Shown here: one piece after another, positions 35,555 to 45,400 of the stretch | Layout: each line of letters starts with the position of its first letter | How positions within the stretch are numbered: position 1 is the first letter of the stretch | Assembly (NCBI GenBank): GCA_036507005.1 | Contig: DASXQT010000006.1 | Coordinates: 1-64,000, forward strand | Length of the DNA stretch: 64,000 bases | Direction of reading: 5' to 3' | From: WS-2 sp036507005 | GTDB lineage: Bacteria > Eisenbacteria > RBG-16-71-46 | The notes under the pieces: generated by a model | Told to the model about the DNA's origin: nothing | What the model saw: only the letters and a program-made list of their open reading frames with translations | Database searches by the model: none | Made by a program: the position numbers and the translations under genes

Positions 35555-36426
35555 CTGCCCGCCCGCGCGAACGTGAGCGAGGCCCACCGGCTCTCCCAGT
35601 CGGCCTCGGCGCGGTCCCCACTCGGGATCATGTGCACCGCGCTCACCAGCCATTCGCCCGGCCGCGACGTGTCGAGCGTGACCATCCCGCCGGCGTCGGT
35701 GCGCGCCTCGAGCGCCATGCCCACCGAGTCGCGGGTCGCGGGGTCGGCCGGCCGGCCCGTTCCCTCGAGCGGGCGATGCCACGCCCGCACCAGGGCGCCC
35801 GCGAGCGGCTTGCCGTGATCGAGCAGGCGCAGCCGGAGCGGCGAAGCCCGCGTCGGGTCGGCGAGCGGGACCAGCTCGAGCGGGAGCCCGAGCGGCGCCG
35901 TGGCGCGCTTGGCATCGGCCCCGGCGATCCAGGTCTTGGGGCAGCGCCCGTAGCGCTCGCGGCCCGCTCCTTCGCGGCTGCCGAGCGTCTGCCTCGCCCG
36001 CAGCGGACCGTCGAGCCCCTCGAGCGTCAGGTAGCGGTCGAACTCGGCCGCCTCGAGCTCGATGTCGGCGAAGTTCGATTCGAAGCCGATCATCGCCCCG
36101 CCTTGGTCGGGCAGGACCAGGCGCGCCCAGGTGAGGTCCCCGTTGGTCGCCGCCGGTCGGAGGTCGAATTCGCGCGTGGTGCGCAGCGTGAAGCGGACCG
36201 CACGCGGCGCGGCCCACGGCTTCGCCTCGCCGCGGAACCCGGTGCCGGCCCAGGTCGAGACTGCCACCGTGTCGCGAGCCCCGGCCCGGTAGGTGGAGGG
36301 GGAGAGCCAGAACTCGTGGGCGGATGCGGTGGAGGCGGCGAGCAAGGCGATCGGGAACGCGATTCGGCGGATCAAGCGTCGGGCTCCGGGGTCAGGGGGT
36401 CTCGATGTCTCTACGGGGCCCGGCAT
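35551..36426 (-). CDS. DUF4198-domain periplasmic protein (metal-uptake associated)
   Basis: A 291-residue protein with signal peptide (RRIAFPIALLAASTASAHEF) that matures next to HEFWLSPSTYRAGARD, the typical DUF4198 N-terminus with a histidine at the start. Strand-rich domains include RDTVAVSTWAGTGFRGEA and LRLLDHGKPLAGALVRAWHRPLEG (a CarboxypepD-like fold). Members are often encoded with nickel/cobalt transporters. The gene is translationally coupled to the HupE-like gene. Upstream lie a perfect 22-base palindrome and a hairpin but no cobalamin-riboswitch motif. Confidence 0.75.
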   Translation of the reverse strand: MPGPVETSRPPDPGARRLIRRIAFPIALLAASTASAHEFWLSPSTYRAGARDTVAVSTWAGTGFRGEAKPWAAPRAVRFTLRTTREFDLRPAATNGDLTWARLVLPDQGGAMIGFESNFADIELEAAEFDRYLTLEGLDGPLRARQTLGSREGAGRERYGRCPKTWIAGADAKRATAPLGLPLELVPLADPTRASPLRLRLLDHGKPLAGALVRAWHRPLEGTGRPADPATRDSVGMALEARTDAGGMVTLDTSRPGEWLVSAVHMIPSGDRAEADWESRWASLTFARAGR

Positions 36427-36438
36427 TCTGTCGGATGA

Positions 36439-36460
36439 GGGGCCCTGGCGCCAGGGCCCC
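36439..36460. repeat. Perfect 22-base palindrome upstream of the DUF4198-HupE pair
   Basis: GGGGCCCTGGC (36439-36449) is followed directly by its reverse complement (36450-36460), 13 bases upstream of the ATG at 36426. It could be an operator for a metal sensor or a hairpin blocking the ribosome site. Confidence 0.45.
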
Positions 36461-36470
36461 GGGGGCTCGA

Positions 36471-36487
36471 CCCGCTCCGAGAGCGGG
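36471..36487. repeat. Seven-base-stem hairpin next to the palindrome
   Basis: CCCGCTC (36471-36477), loop CGA, GAGCGGG (36481-36487). Together with the palindrome at 36439-36460 it forms a tandem of hairpins in the divergent region. Confidence 0.35.
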
Positions 36488-36533
36488 CGGGCGCACGGGT
36501 GCCCCGGCCGACGCCTCGAGCCGGCCCGCCGGT

Positions 36534-36562
36534 GTGACCCGCTCGCGCCCCTTTGTTATAGT
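36534..36562 (+). promoter_or_regulatory. Candidate promoter of the glutamate-synthase-like operon
   Basis: GTGACC (36534-36539), 17 bases, TATAGT (36557-36562). The leader would be about 118 bases to the ATG at 36687. The rest of this 260-base divergent region holds the two palindromes. Confidence 0.4.
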
Positions 36563-36686
36563 CCGGCCGTTCGCGGTGTCGGATTCCCGCGGCGGGACGC
36601 TTCGCGCCTTGCCCACCCGCGGGCCCTTGCGGCGCGCCCCGGCGGGCGCCGGCGCGCGGACGTGAGCCACTCCTCCCAGCCCGGGG

Positions 36687-39410
36687 ATGACCCAACCCTC
36701 CTTTCTCGCACGCGTCGTCGGCCAGCCGCTGGATTCCCTCGTCGGGCTGAGCCCCGCGCAACGCGCGGCCGCGGTGCGCGACTCGATCCCGGACCTCCAC
36801 GCCTTCCTCGACGACGGCCGGAGCTTCGAGGAGCGCGAGGCGCCGCCCCGCACCCGGGAGCTCGCCCGCTCACTGCTCGCGGCGCTCGAAGCCGAGCCCG
36901 AGGGCGAAGGCCCGCCGAAGAACCTGCGCGAGCGCATCGTCACGAACGCGCTGATCCGGGGCGAGGCGGACCGCGACCAGAACGTGTACCTGGGGAAGCT
37001 CTTCACCCGCACGCTCACGCGCGCGGTCCCCGATCTGGTCTTCCAGCCCGCCAGCCTCGCCGAGACCGCGTGCGCGCTGCGCTGGGGGCGCGCGAACGCG
37101 GTGCCGGTCGCGCTGCGCGGCGCGGCCTCGACCGCGATGGGGGGCTCGGTGCCGAACGAGGGCGGGCTCACGCTCGACCTCTCGCGGCTCGACTCGATCG
37201 AGATCGACGCCGAGGCCGGCGTGTGCGTGGTGGGCGCGGGGGCGCGGCTGCGCACCATCCACCAGCGGCTCGCCGAGCAGGACCTGGCGCTGCGCGCCTA
37301 TCCCTCGAACCTGGGCGGCACGCTCGCCGGCTGGTTCGCGACCGGCGGGATCGGCATGAACGCCTTCGGCCGCGGCCGCGCGCTCGACAGCGTGCGCGCC
37401 GTCGACGTCGCTCTTCCGGCGGGAGAGCACGTGCGCTTCCACGACGACGGGCGCCTCGACGTGCCCGACGGCCGGCACCGGCGCACGCTCGGCGACGCGG
37501 CCGAGGTCGCGGCCTGGTTCCGCGGCCTCGGCTACCCGCCGCTCGCGCTCGCGGATCTCGCGCGCAGCGAGGGCGTGCTCGGCGTGCTGGTGAAGCTCAC
37601 GGTCGCGATCGAGCCCCGCCCCGTGCTGGGCGCGTTCCTGATCTCGTTCGAGACCCGCGACCAGGCGCTCGCGGCCGCCGAGTGGATCGCGCGCGCGGCG
37701 CCCGCCCGGTTCCCGCGGCCCGCCAACGTGAAGCTCTTCTCGGGGTCGCACATGCACCACACCCGCCGGGTGTGGGAGGACGAGGACGCGCGCGACTGGC
37801 GCGCCCACCCGAGCGCGCTCTCGGACGGGAGCGGGATGCCGTGGAAGCGCATCGCCGGGCCCGAGGAGGCCGGAGCCGGGACCGCTCCCGACCGCCTGCA
37901 CGCCGGCGGCTACCTGTTCGTGGATTTCTTCGGGCTGGATGCGGCGCGTCAGTTCGCGCGCGCGCTTGGCGAGGTGCCGGGCGCGCCCATCGTGCTCGGG
38001 CGCGAGAGCGCGCGGATCGCGGTCGAGCGCTTCAAGCCCCAGCAGACCAAGCGGCTCGGGCCCGGGCTCTTGGCGGCCGAGATCGTGATGCCGGCCGCGG
38101 AGGTGAAGGCGTTCCTCCCGCGCGCGGAACAGCTCGCGCGCGGCGCCGGGACCGATCTCGACGCCGAGGTCTACTACCTGGCCGACGGCGAGGCGCTGGT
38201 GATCGGCGGCTACCTCACCGACCACCGCAGCGGATCGTTCGCCGTGGACCTCGTGATCGCGCCCGCGCTCGTGGACCTGGCGATGAAGCGCCACCGCGGC
38301 CGGCCCTACGTGCTGGGGCGCTGGCAGGCGGCGTGGTTCGCGCGCACGTTCGGAGTGCGCGGGGCGGAGCGGCTGCGCGCGGCCAAGCGCGGGCTCGATC
38401 CGGCGGCGATCGTGAACCGCGGCGTGCTGCTGGAGATGCGGCTCAAGGGCCTGCTCGGCGCCGTGCTCGCCTTGGGCTTCGCGCCCGGCGTGTCGCTGGT
38501 GCGTGGCGTCTACGCGAGCGCGGCGCTCTCGCCGCTCGCGCGCGCGGCGAAGCGGCTGCTGGCCGGGCGGCCGGGCCCGGCCCACGGGCGCGGCGAGCCG
38601 GCCGCGGTGGGCGCGCGCTTCCGCGCCACGCCGGCGGAGCAGGCGGCGGCGCCGGCGGAGAACGGTGCCGCGGCGGGCGCGAGCGCAGCGCGGGCGGCCG
38701 AGGCGGCAGCGCCCATCGCCGGCGCTCCGCAGATCGCCTCGGCGCGGGCGCTCAACTGCGTCAACTGCGGCGAGTGCAACTCGGTCTGCCCGGTGTTCGT
38801 GGACTCGAAGATCCGCCTGCCTCAGACCCTCACCCATCTCGGCGAGGCGATGCACGGCGGCGCGGCGCTCGCGCCCGCGGCGAGCGCGCTGCTCGACCTC
38901 TGCATGCGCTGCGGCAACTGCGAGGAGGTGTGCCAGGCCGGCATCCCGCACTTGCCGCTCTACGAGCGCATGCAGCAGGCTTCGAACGCGCAGCGCCCGC
39001 ACGACCGCGAGCGCCACGCCGCGGTGCTGCTCGCGCTCCGCTCCGCGCCGCGCTACCGCGAGTTCCTCGACATCCGCCCGGGCGGATACGTGAAGCGCGC
39101 GCCCGCATCGCTCCCGGGCGTGGCGCGCTACCTGCTGCTGCGCGCCGAGAACGACGCCGGCCCGGCCGCGACCTGCATCCACTGCGGGGCGTGCGTCGCG
39201 GTCTGCCCCACCCAGGCGAACCACGAGTTCGAGGGCGACGATCCGCGCTGGATCACCACCGATCAGCTGCGCTGCATCGGCTGCGGGACGTGCGTCGAGG
39301 TGTGCCCCGCCAACCACCTGAACGGGGGGCAGACGCTGCGCGTGGTGGAGGCGCCCACCGCCGACTGGTTCGTCGCGATCGCCGAGCTCGAGCGCGGGGG
39401 GAAGGCATGA
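36687..39410 (+). CDS. FAD-linked oxidase fused to four 4Fe-4S motifs (GlcD/GlcF-like)
   Basis: A 907-residue soluble redox protein. An FAD_binding_4 domain spans about residues 110-310 (FQPASLAETACALRWGR, VALRGAASTAMGG, VCVVGAGARLRTIHQRL, AYPSNLGGTLAGWFATGG), with an FAD-oxidase C-terminal domain to about 600. After an Ala-rich linker come four CxxCxxCxxxC motifs at 691-701, 739-749, 830-840 and 863-873, the last two in ferredoxin-like form (CIHCGACVAVCP, CIGCGTCVEVCP). Enzymes of this build oxidise D-2-hydroxy acids and pass electrons through Fe-S clusters. The stop overlaps the start of the giant glutamate-synthase relative, so this protein probably supplies or takes its electrons, in place of GltD. 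The substrate is unknown. Confidence 0.85.
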   Translation: MTQPSFLARVVGQPLDSLVGLSPAQRAAAVRDSIPDLHAFLDDGRSFEEREAPPRTRELARSLLAALEAEPEGEGPPKNLRERIVTNALIRGEADRDQNVYLGKLFTRTLTRAVPDLVFQPASLAETACALRWGRANAVPVALRGAASTAMGGSVPNEGGLTLDLSRLDSIEIDAEAGVCVVGAGARLRTIHQRLAEQDLALRAYPSNLGGTLAGWFATGGIGMNAFGRGRALDSVRAVDVALPAGEHVRFHDDGRLDVPDGRHRRTLGDAAEVAAWFRGLGYPPLALADLARSEGVLGVLVKLTVAIEPRPVLGAFLISFETRDQALAAAEWIARAAPARFPRPANVKLFSGSHMHHTRRVWEDEDARDWRAHPSALSDGSGMPWKRIAGPEEAGAGTAPDRLHAGGYLFVDFFGLDAARQFARALGEVPGAPIVLGRESARIAVERFKPQQTKRLGPGLLAAEIVMPAAEVKAFLPRAEQLARGAGTDLDAEVYYLADGEALVIGGYLTDHRSGSFAVDLVIAPALVDLAMKRHRGRPYVLGRWQAAWFARTFGVRGAERLRAAKRGLDPAAIVNRGVLLEMRLKGLLGAVLALGFAPGVSLVRGVYASAALSPLARAAKRLLAGRPGPAHGRGEPAAVGARFRATPAEQAAAPAENGAAAGASAARAAEAAAPIAGAPQIASARALNCVNCGECNSVCPVFVDSKIRLPQTLTHLGEAMHGGAALAPAASALLDLCMRCGNCEEVCQAGIPHLPLYERMQQASNAQRPHDRERHAAVLLALRSAPRYREFLDIRPGGYVKRAPASLPGVARYLLLRAENDAGPAATCIHCGACVAVCPTQANHEFEGDDPRWITTDQLRCIGCGTCVEVCPANHLNGGQTLRVVEAPTADWFVAIAELERGGKA

Positions 39411-42400
39411 GCATCGGGATCGAGCGCCTGAGCGCGGACCTGCTGCCGCCGCGCGCCGCGGCGCCCGCGGGCGAAGGCGGCGACGGACGCCTGCTCCGCG
39501 AGCGCGTGGCGCTGTGGGAGGACCTGCTCACGCTGGTGGTGGATCCCGAGAGCCCCAAGGTCGAGGACCGCGGGCGCAAGCGCGCGGCGCTCTCCTACCT
39601 GCTCGAGCGCGCGGGGGTCGAGGAGGGCGCCTTCTGGAAGCTCGCGCGCGGGCGGCGCGGGCGGCTCTTCCTGTCGCACTGGTCGCGCGTGTCGCGCGAC
39701 ATCCCGCAGCTCGAGATCTCCGCGTTCGACCTCGACAAGCTGTGGAAGGAGCGCTACCGGCAGGAGCCGCTCACGCTCGGCGCGGCGTGGCACTACGGGT
39801 TCTGGCGCTCGTACTTCTCGCACGCCGCGATCACCCACCCCGCGAACGACGGCCTGCGCGAGGAGTTCTCGACCGCCTGGGACCTGGTGCGCAAGCACCC
39901 GGCGGTGCTGTTCCGCACCGCCGAGGGCCAGCGCACCACGCCGCTCCGCTCGCTGCGCCTCGACCTGCCGATGATCGTGGGCCCGCTGCCCCACGGCGAC
40001 GGCGTGACGATGGAGCGCGCGTATCTGGAGGCGATCGCCGCGGCCGACCCGGAGCGCGATCTGCAGACGCGCTCGCTGGTGGTGGCCGAGGCCGCGCGCT
40101 GCCTCGAGCATCTCGCCGCGCTCGCGCCGCACGCGGCCGACCTGATGCCGCGCCTCACGCCCGCCGACGCCGCGGCGCTCGCGCGCCCCGGGGCGCTGCG
40201 CGAGCTGGTGGCGGGCGCGCGCGTGGTCGAGCTGGAGTGGAGCGGGGACCTGGAATCGAGCGCCGCCCTCGTGCGCGCCACGAATCCGGACGCGCTGCTC
40301 TCCGTGTTCCTGCGCTACGGCGGCTTCGCGGCCGAGGGCGCCGAGCGCCCGCGCTTCTGGCGCGCGCTCGAGGACGCGGTGCGTCTCGACGGCGTGGCGG
40401 TGATCCACGTGCATTCCGGGAGCGAGAAATCGTACCGGCTGATCCCGCGCATCGACGCCTACCTCAAGGCGCGCTTTCTGCGGGCGCGGGTCCAGCTGGT
40501 CTCGGCGGGCGGGGACACCGACACGCTCTCCTCGGCGGCCGCGGTCTACGAGGCGGTGCTGCTGGGCGCCAACGGCGGCGCCATGACGCACGCCGCCTCG
40601 CTCGCGCTCGAGCCCGGGCTGGTGGACGTCTACCACGGCGCCGATCCCGCGCCGCTTTCGGCCGCGCTCGCGGCCCGCGACCGCGAAGAGCTCGAGACCC
40701 TCGCGCTCAACACGCTCACGTGCTGGCAGCACAGCATCCTCGACTTCCTCTCCTGCATGGGGATCGACGACATCCAGAAGACCTCGGGCAACACCATGGC
40801 GATCACGCTCACCGAGGAGTGGATCCACGAGGTGGACCGCCTCGCCACACCCGAGTTCGCGGTCCAGAACGCCGAGCTGAACGCGCGTCGGGTGGCGGCC
40901 GAGCCGCCGCCGCGCGCGGTGCGCGAGCGCTTCAAGGTCTCGGGGCTGCTTGCCGAGGTGCGGCCCGACCTGCCGCTGGTCCACGCCGCCCGCATCCTCG
41001 CGCACCGGAACGCGAACTATCACCTCGAGAACTCGAACCGCAATCTCAGCGCCGACTTCCTCGAGGTGATCTACCGCATGGCGGCGGGGAAGATGCCGGA
41101 GGCGGACGACTTCTTCCTGTCGAGCGACATGGGCGAGCTGTCGCTCGACGGCATCCGAGTGCGGCTCACGCGCGAGTCGATCGCCTGGTCGCTCCAGCGC
41201 CTGGCCCGCGATCCGCAGGCGCTCGACTACGTCTCGCTCGCCGTGCCGCGCGGCTTCCTGCGCCCGGGCGCGGTCCCGCCGGGCGCCCGCGTGAGCCTCC
41301 ACGCCGGGGGCGCGGATGCTGCGGCGCTCGTCACGCTCGAGGCCGACGCGCGCGGCGGGTTCGAGCACCGCTGGGCACCGGCGCCCGCGCTGGTCCAGGC
41401 GCTCGAGAAGGGCGCGCCGCTCGCGCTGGTCGCGCGCGACCCCGAGGGCGGCGAGCGGCGCGTGGAGCTGGCCGCGCCCGCGAGCGCCACCGGCCACAGC
41501 GTGCTGCGCGCCTCGCGTGACGGCGCCGTGACGCTCAAGCGCGACCCGCGCGGCACGCTCGTGCTCTCGGGCTTCGGGTTCCGCGAGCCGGTGTGGCACG
41601 GCCCGGTCTCCCACGCCAGCATCTCGCTGGGCGCGGCGTCGGAGGACTTCCTGATCGCGCGCATCGAGGGGAACAGCGGGCTCGCGATGACCTCGTCGGG
41701 CGAGGGCGGGCCCATCCGGCTCGCCGCCGACGAGGACATGAAGTGGGAGAGCCTGCAGGCCGCGAGCGGGCACTTCGGCATCCACGCCGCGGACCTGCGG
41801 CGCGTGCGCGACGTCGAGATCAAGATCAACCAGGGCGCCAAGCCCGGCAAGGGCGGAAGGCTTAGCGGCGCCAAGGTCACCGCCACCGTGAGCAAGGCGC
41901 GCAACATCCCGGTCGGCACCGACGCGCTCTCGCCCGATCCCAAGCACGACATCTACTCGATCGAGGACATGCCGGCCGAGGTGTGGCTGTGGCTGCTCTA
42001 TCACAACCACTGCGGCATCAAGATCACGGGCTCCAACTACACCAAGTACGTGGCGGCGGGCATGTGGTCCAACTTCGTCGTGGACTACCTGCTGGTCGAC
42101 TCGGGCCTCGGCGGCTCGGGCAACTACCACGCCGACTCCTCGCACGTCGGCTGGCCCGACATCTTCCGCACCATGCTCCACACCCACCACGCGCTGGTGC
42201 ACGAGAAGGTGGACCTCGACGGCTCGGGCGTGCTGCGCCCGATCCGCGACCTGAACGGCGCGCCGTTCGGCGCGGGCGGCGGCACGCGGCTCTTCGCCTC
42301 GGGCGGGCTGCGCGGCGAGCTGGACATGCTCAAGGTGCTGATCGCGGGCGCCGACGGCCTGGTGGAGGCCAGCATCGGCAAGGCGGTGGCGTTCGGCTGC

Positions 42401-45400
42401 AACCAGTGCGGCAACTGCCACCTCGACTGCCCGCGCGGCGGCATCACCACCAAGCACGAGCTGACGGTGCAGAACGACCGCGCGCTCATGCGCCGCCGGT
42501 TCCGCAACTGGACCGCGCTCAACCTGGTGAAGCTCGCGGTCCTGATCGACGCGCTCAACCTCGAGCACGGGGCGCTGGATGCGGACGGCAAGGTGGTGGA
42601 CCGCGCGCGGCTGATCGACGACATCCGCCTGCTGCGCGGGCGCACCGACCTGCTGATCATGCCGGAGCGCAACGGGCGCGCGCCGCAGGCTCCGGCGCCC
42701 GAGTCCGAGCACGACTCCTGCCGCGTGGGCTCGCTCGCGGTGAGCGAGCCGGTGCCGGTGGACGCGATCTGGGAGGCGGCACGGCTCTCCTACAACGGCG
42801 GCAACAATCGCGGCGGCGGGATCGACTTCGCGGGCTTCGCGCCCGCCGCGGTGCGGGAGAGCACCTGCCTGGTGTTCAACACCATCGGCCCCGACCGGGT
42901 GGCCACCATGCACGAGATCCTGGACCACTTCGGCGGCTGTGTCTTCCGCGACGCCGCGGGCGGCGAGCTGACCCTGGTCGAGGTGCACGACCGCCTGGCC
43001 CAGCTCCGCATGCCGGTGCGCGAGCGCTACTCGGGGGAGGAGGGCTGGCGCGCCGCGGGGCTGCGCGAGAACCCGGGCGACTTCTACACCTGCTTCGTGG
43101 ACCTCGACCCCGAGGTGCTGCGGGGCTACGGCGGCACGCTGCTCTCGAGCGAGCACTGGCTCCAGCGCCGCACCAAGTACGGCGACCTTCCCGACGAGAT
43201 GCTCGAGTTCGCGCTCGTGAACCTGCCCGAACCCGACGACCCCTCCCTCGCGCGGCTCGCCGAGTTCGTGGCGGACGTGCGCGAGGAGTACTTCACCGCG
43301 CTCGCCCACCTCGTGGACTCGCGCTACTACCGCACCCATCCGCCGCGGCCCGAGCAGATCGCGGCCGGCCGCGTAGCACCCCCCGGCAAGTACGCGCTCA
43401 AGCGCCGCGGGTTCGTGGTGTCGATGGGGGAGGACCTCGCGTCGATCAAGATCTCGGGCTGGACCCACACCATTCCCGAGTACTTCGACCTCGAGCGCTT
43501 CTGGGCCGAGTACCCGGGTGCGGCGGGCGGCGTGGAGGTCACGGTCCAGGGGCGCGCGTTCCGCACCCCCGCGCTCCACGCCCACGTGTGGGGCATGCAC
43601 CACCGCTATCCCACCAATTCGCCCGCGATCGACGAGGAGGGCCGCGGCAACCCTGCCGGCGCCCACCCGTTCAAGGCCTACAACGTGCTGCTGATGCACA
43701 ACGGCGAGCAGGTGGGCGTGGATTCGACCTCGCCGTTCCTGAACGAGTTCGGCTACGTGCACGCCGACCCCTCGATGGGCGAGGGCGCCGAGATGTACCA
43801 CGGCGACTCGGTGTACGAGCGCAAGTACCTCACCGACACCGAGTACGCGGGCTACCTGGTGGACTTCACGCGCCGCGTGCTGGGGCTCACGACCGAGGAG
43901 GCGAGCCAGATCATCTCGCCGATCACCGGGCTCGACCTCGCCGCGATGGACGAGGCGCGCCGCGCCAAGCTCGAGCTGCTGATGACCAACTACGTACAGC
44001 TCACGCCCACCGGCCCCTACAAGTTCACGATCGTCGAGTCGCGGCGCGGGAAGGCCGACGCGGGCGGGAACGGATCGGGCGCGCGGTTCCGCCGCCGGGT
44101 CGGGTTCCGCGAGAACATGGACATCAAGTTCCTGCGTCCCCACGAGATCATCGTCACCCGCGACGCGGCCCCGGGCGGCGTGCACGCGGTCGCGAACGGC
44201 AGCGAGGCGAAGATCGCGGACGCCATGCTGCGCAAGCTCCACGAGCAGGGCCTGCTCGGGGACGCGGCCGCCGACCTGCGCTTCAACATGCGCCCGGGCG
44301 GGAACCCCGGGCGCGGCGACTTCGGGGGCGTGTTCGAGGCGTTCACCACGCCGGGGAGCGGCGCGATCGAGCTCGCCAACCGTTTCGGCGAGGAGGTGGC
44401 GGTGGCGCGCGCGGGGGAGAAGGTGGACCTCGCCGTGCCGCTCGAAGAGTCGGTGCGGCGTGCGGCGCCGGAGTGGAGGAGCCTGATCGAGGAGCGCCTC
44501 GCCCAGCTCGCGCACTCGATCGAGCGGGCGGCGGGTGACGGGCGGACGTTCGGGCCCGACCAGGCGCTGCCTGCGCCTGCGAGCGAGCTGGTCGAGGCCG
44601 CGCTCGAGCGCGCGCGCACGCTCACGTTCGACGACTACCGCGCGCTGGCGGAACACGAGCTGCCCGAGTTCGCGCGCCGCGGCGAGCCGCATCGCGCCGC
44701 CGCGATCCGCATGCTCGCCGAGCTGCGCAAGCGCATCGCGTTCGCGAACCTGGGCGGCAAGGCGCTCTCCAGCATGGAGTACCTCACCGACGGCGGCCGT
44801 GCCCCGGACGGCGTCGCGGAAGGCGGGCTCTACCGCCTGCTCGACGGCGTCGCCCCGATCCACGAGGCGCTCGCCGACCCCGCGCCCGGGGCGTGGCGCT
44901 TCGCCCGGCTCACACTCGCCACCCGCGACGACCTGTGCATGCCCAACGATCCGGCGCGCGACGTGCTGGTGATCGATTTCGCCGGCTTCCGCGGCGAGTC
45001 GTTCCAGCTCGACTCGGCGTCGCGCATCCTCACCGAGAGCGTGCGCCTCGGCTGGCGGAACGTGATCGGCTATGACTTCATCGGCGGCCCGCGCTACGTC
45101 GGCACCAACCTCGCAGGCCCCGACGGAGCGGCGGCCGCAGGCGTGTCGATCGAGCTCTTCGGGCGGGAGTTCGGCGACTTCCTGGGCGCCCTGCTCGAGG
45201 GTGCCGAGCTGCGCGTCTACGGTCAGGCCGAGAGCCACTTCGGCCTCAAGGCCGACTCGGGTTACCTGTTCGTGCTCCAGGACGCGCTCAACACCTGCAT
45301 GTACGCGGCGCACGGCGGCACCATCAGCCTGTGGGATTCGGGCTCGCGCTTCGCGGTCGCGGGCCAGAACAAGGTCCTGCTCGCCGACGGCAAGACGCCG

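Noticed and set aside
36427..36560. Possible cobalamin riboswitch upstream of the metal-uptake pair
   Set aside because: No GCCACTG-type B12 box is present on the minus strand; only palindromes are seen.
36293..39406. Upstream extension of the glutamate-synthase-like frame
   Set aside because: The frame is open but overlaps the flavo-iron-sulfur gene out of frame. The sequence is Arg-rich and featureless, and the ATG at 39407 overlaps the previous stop in the usual way.
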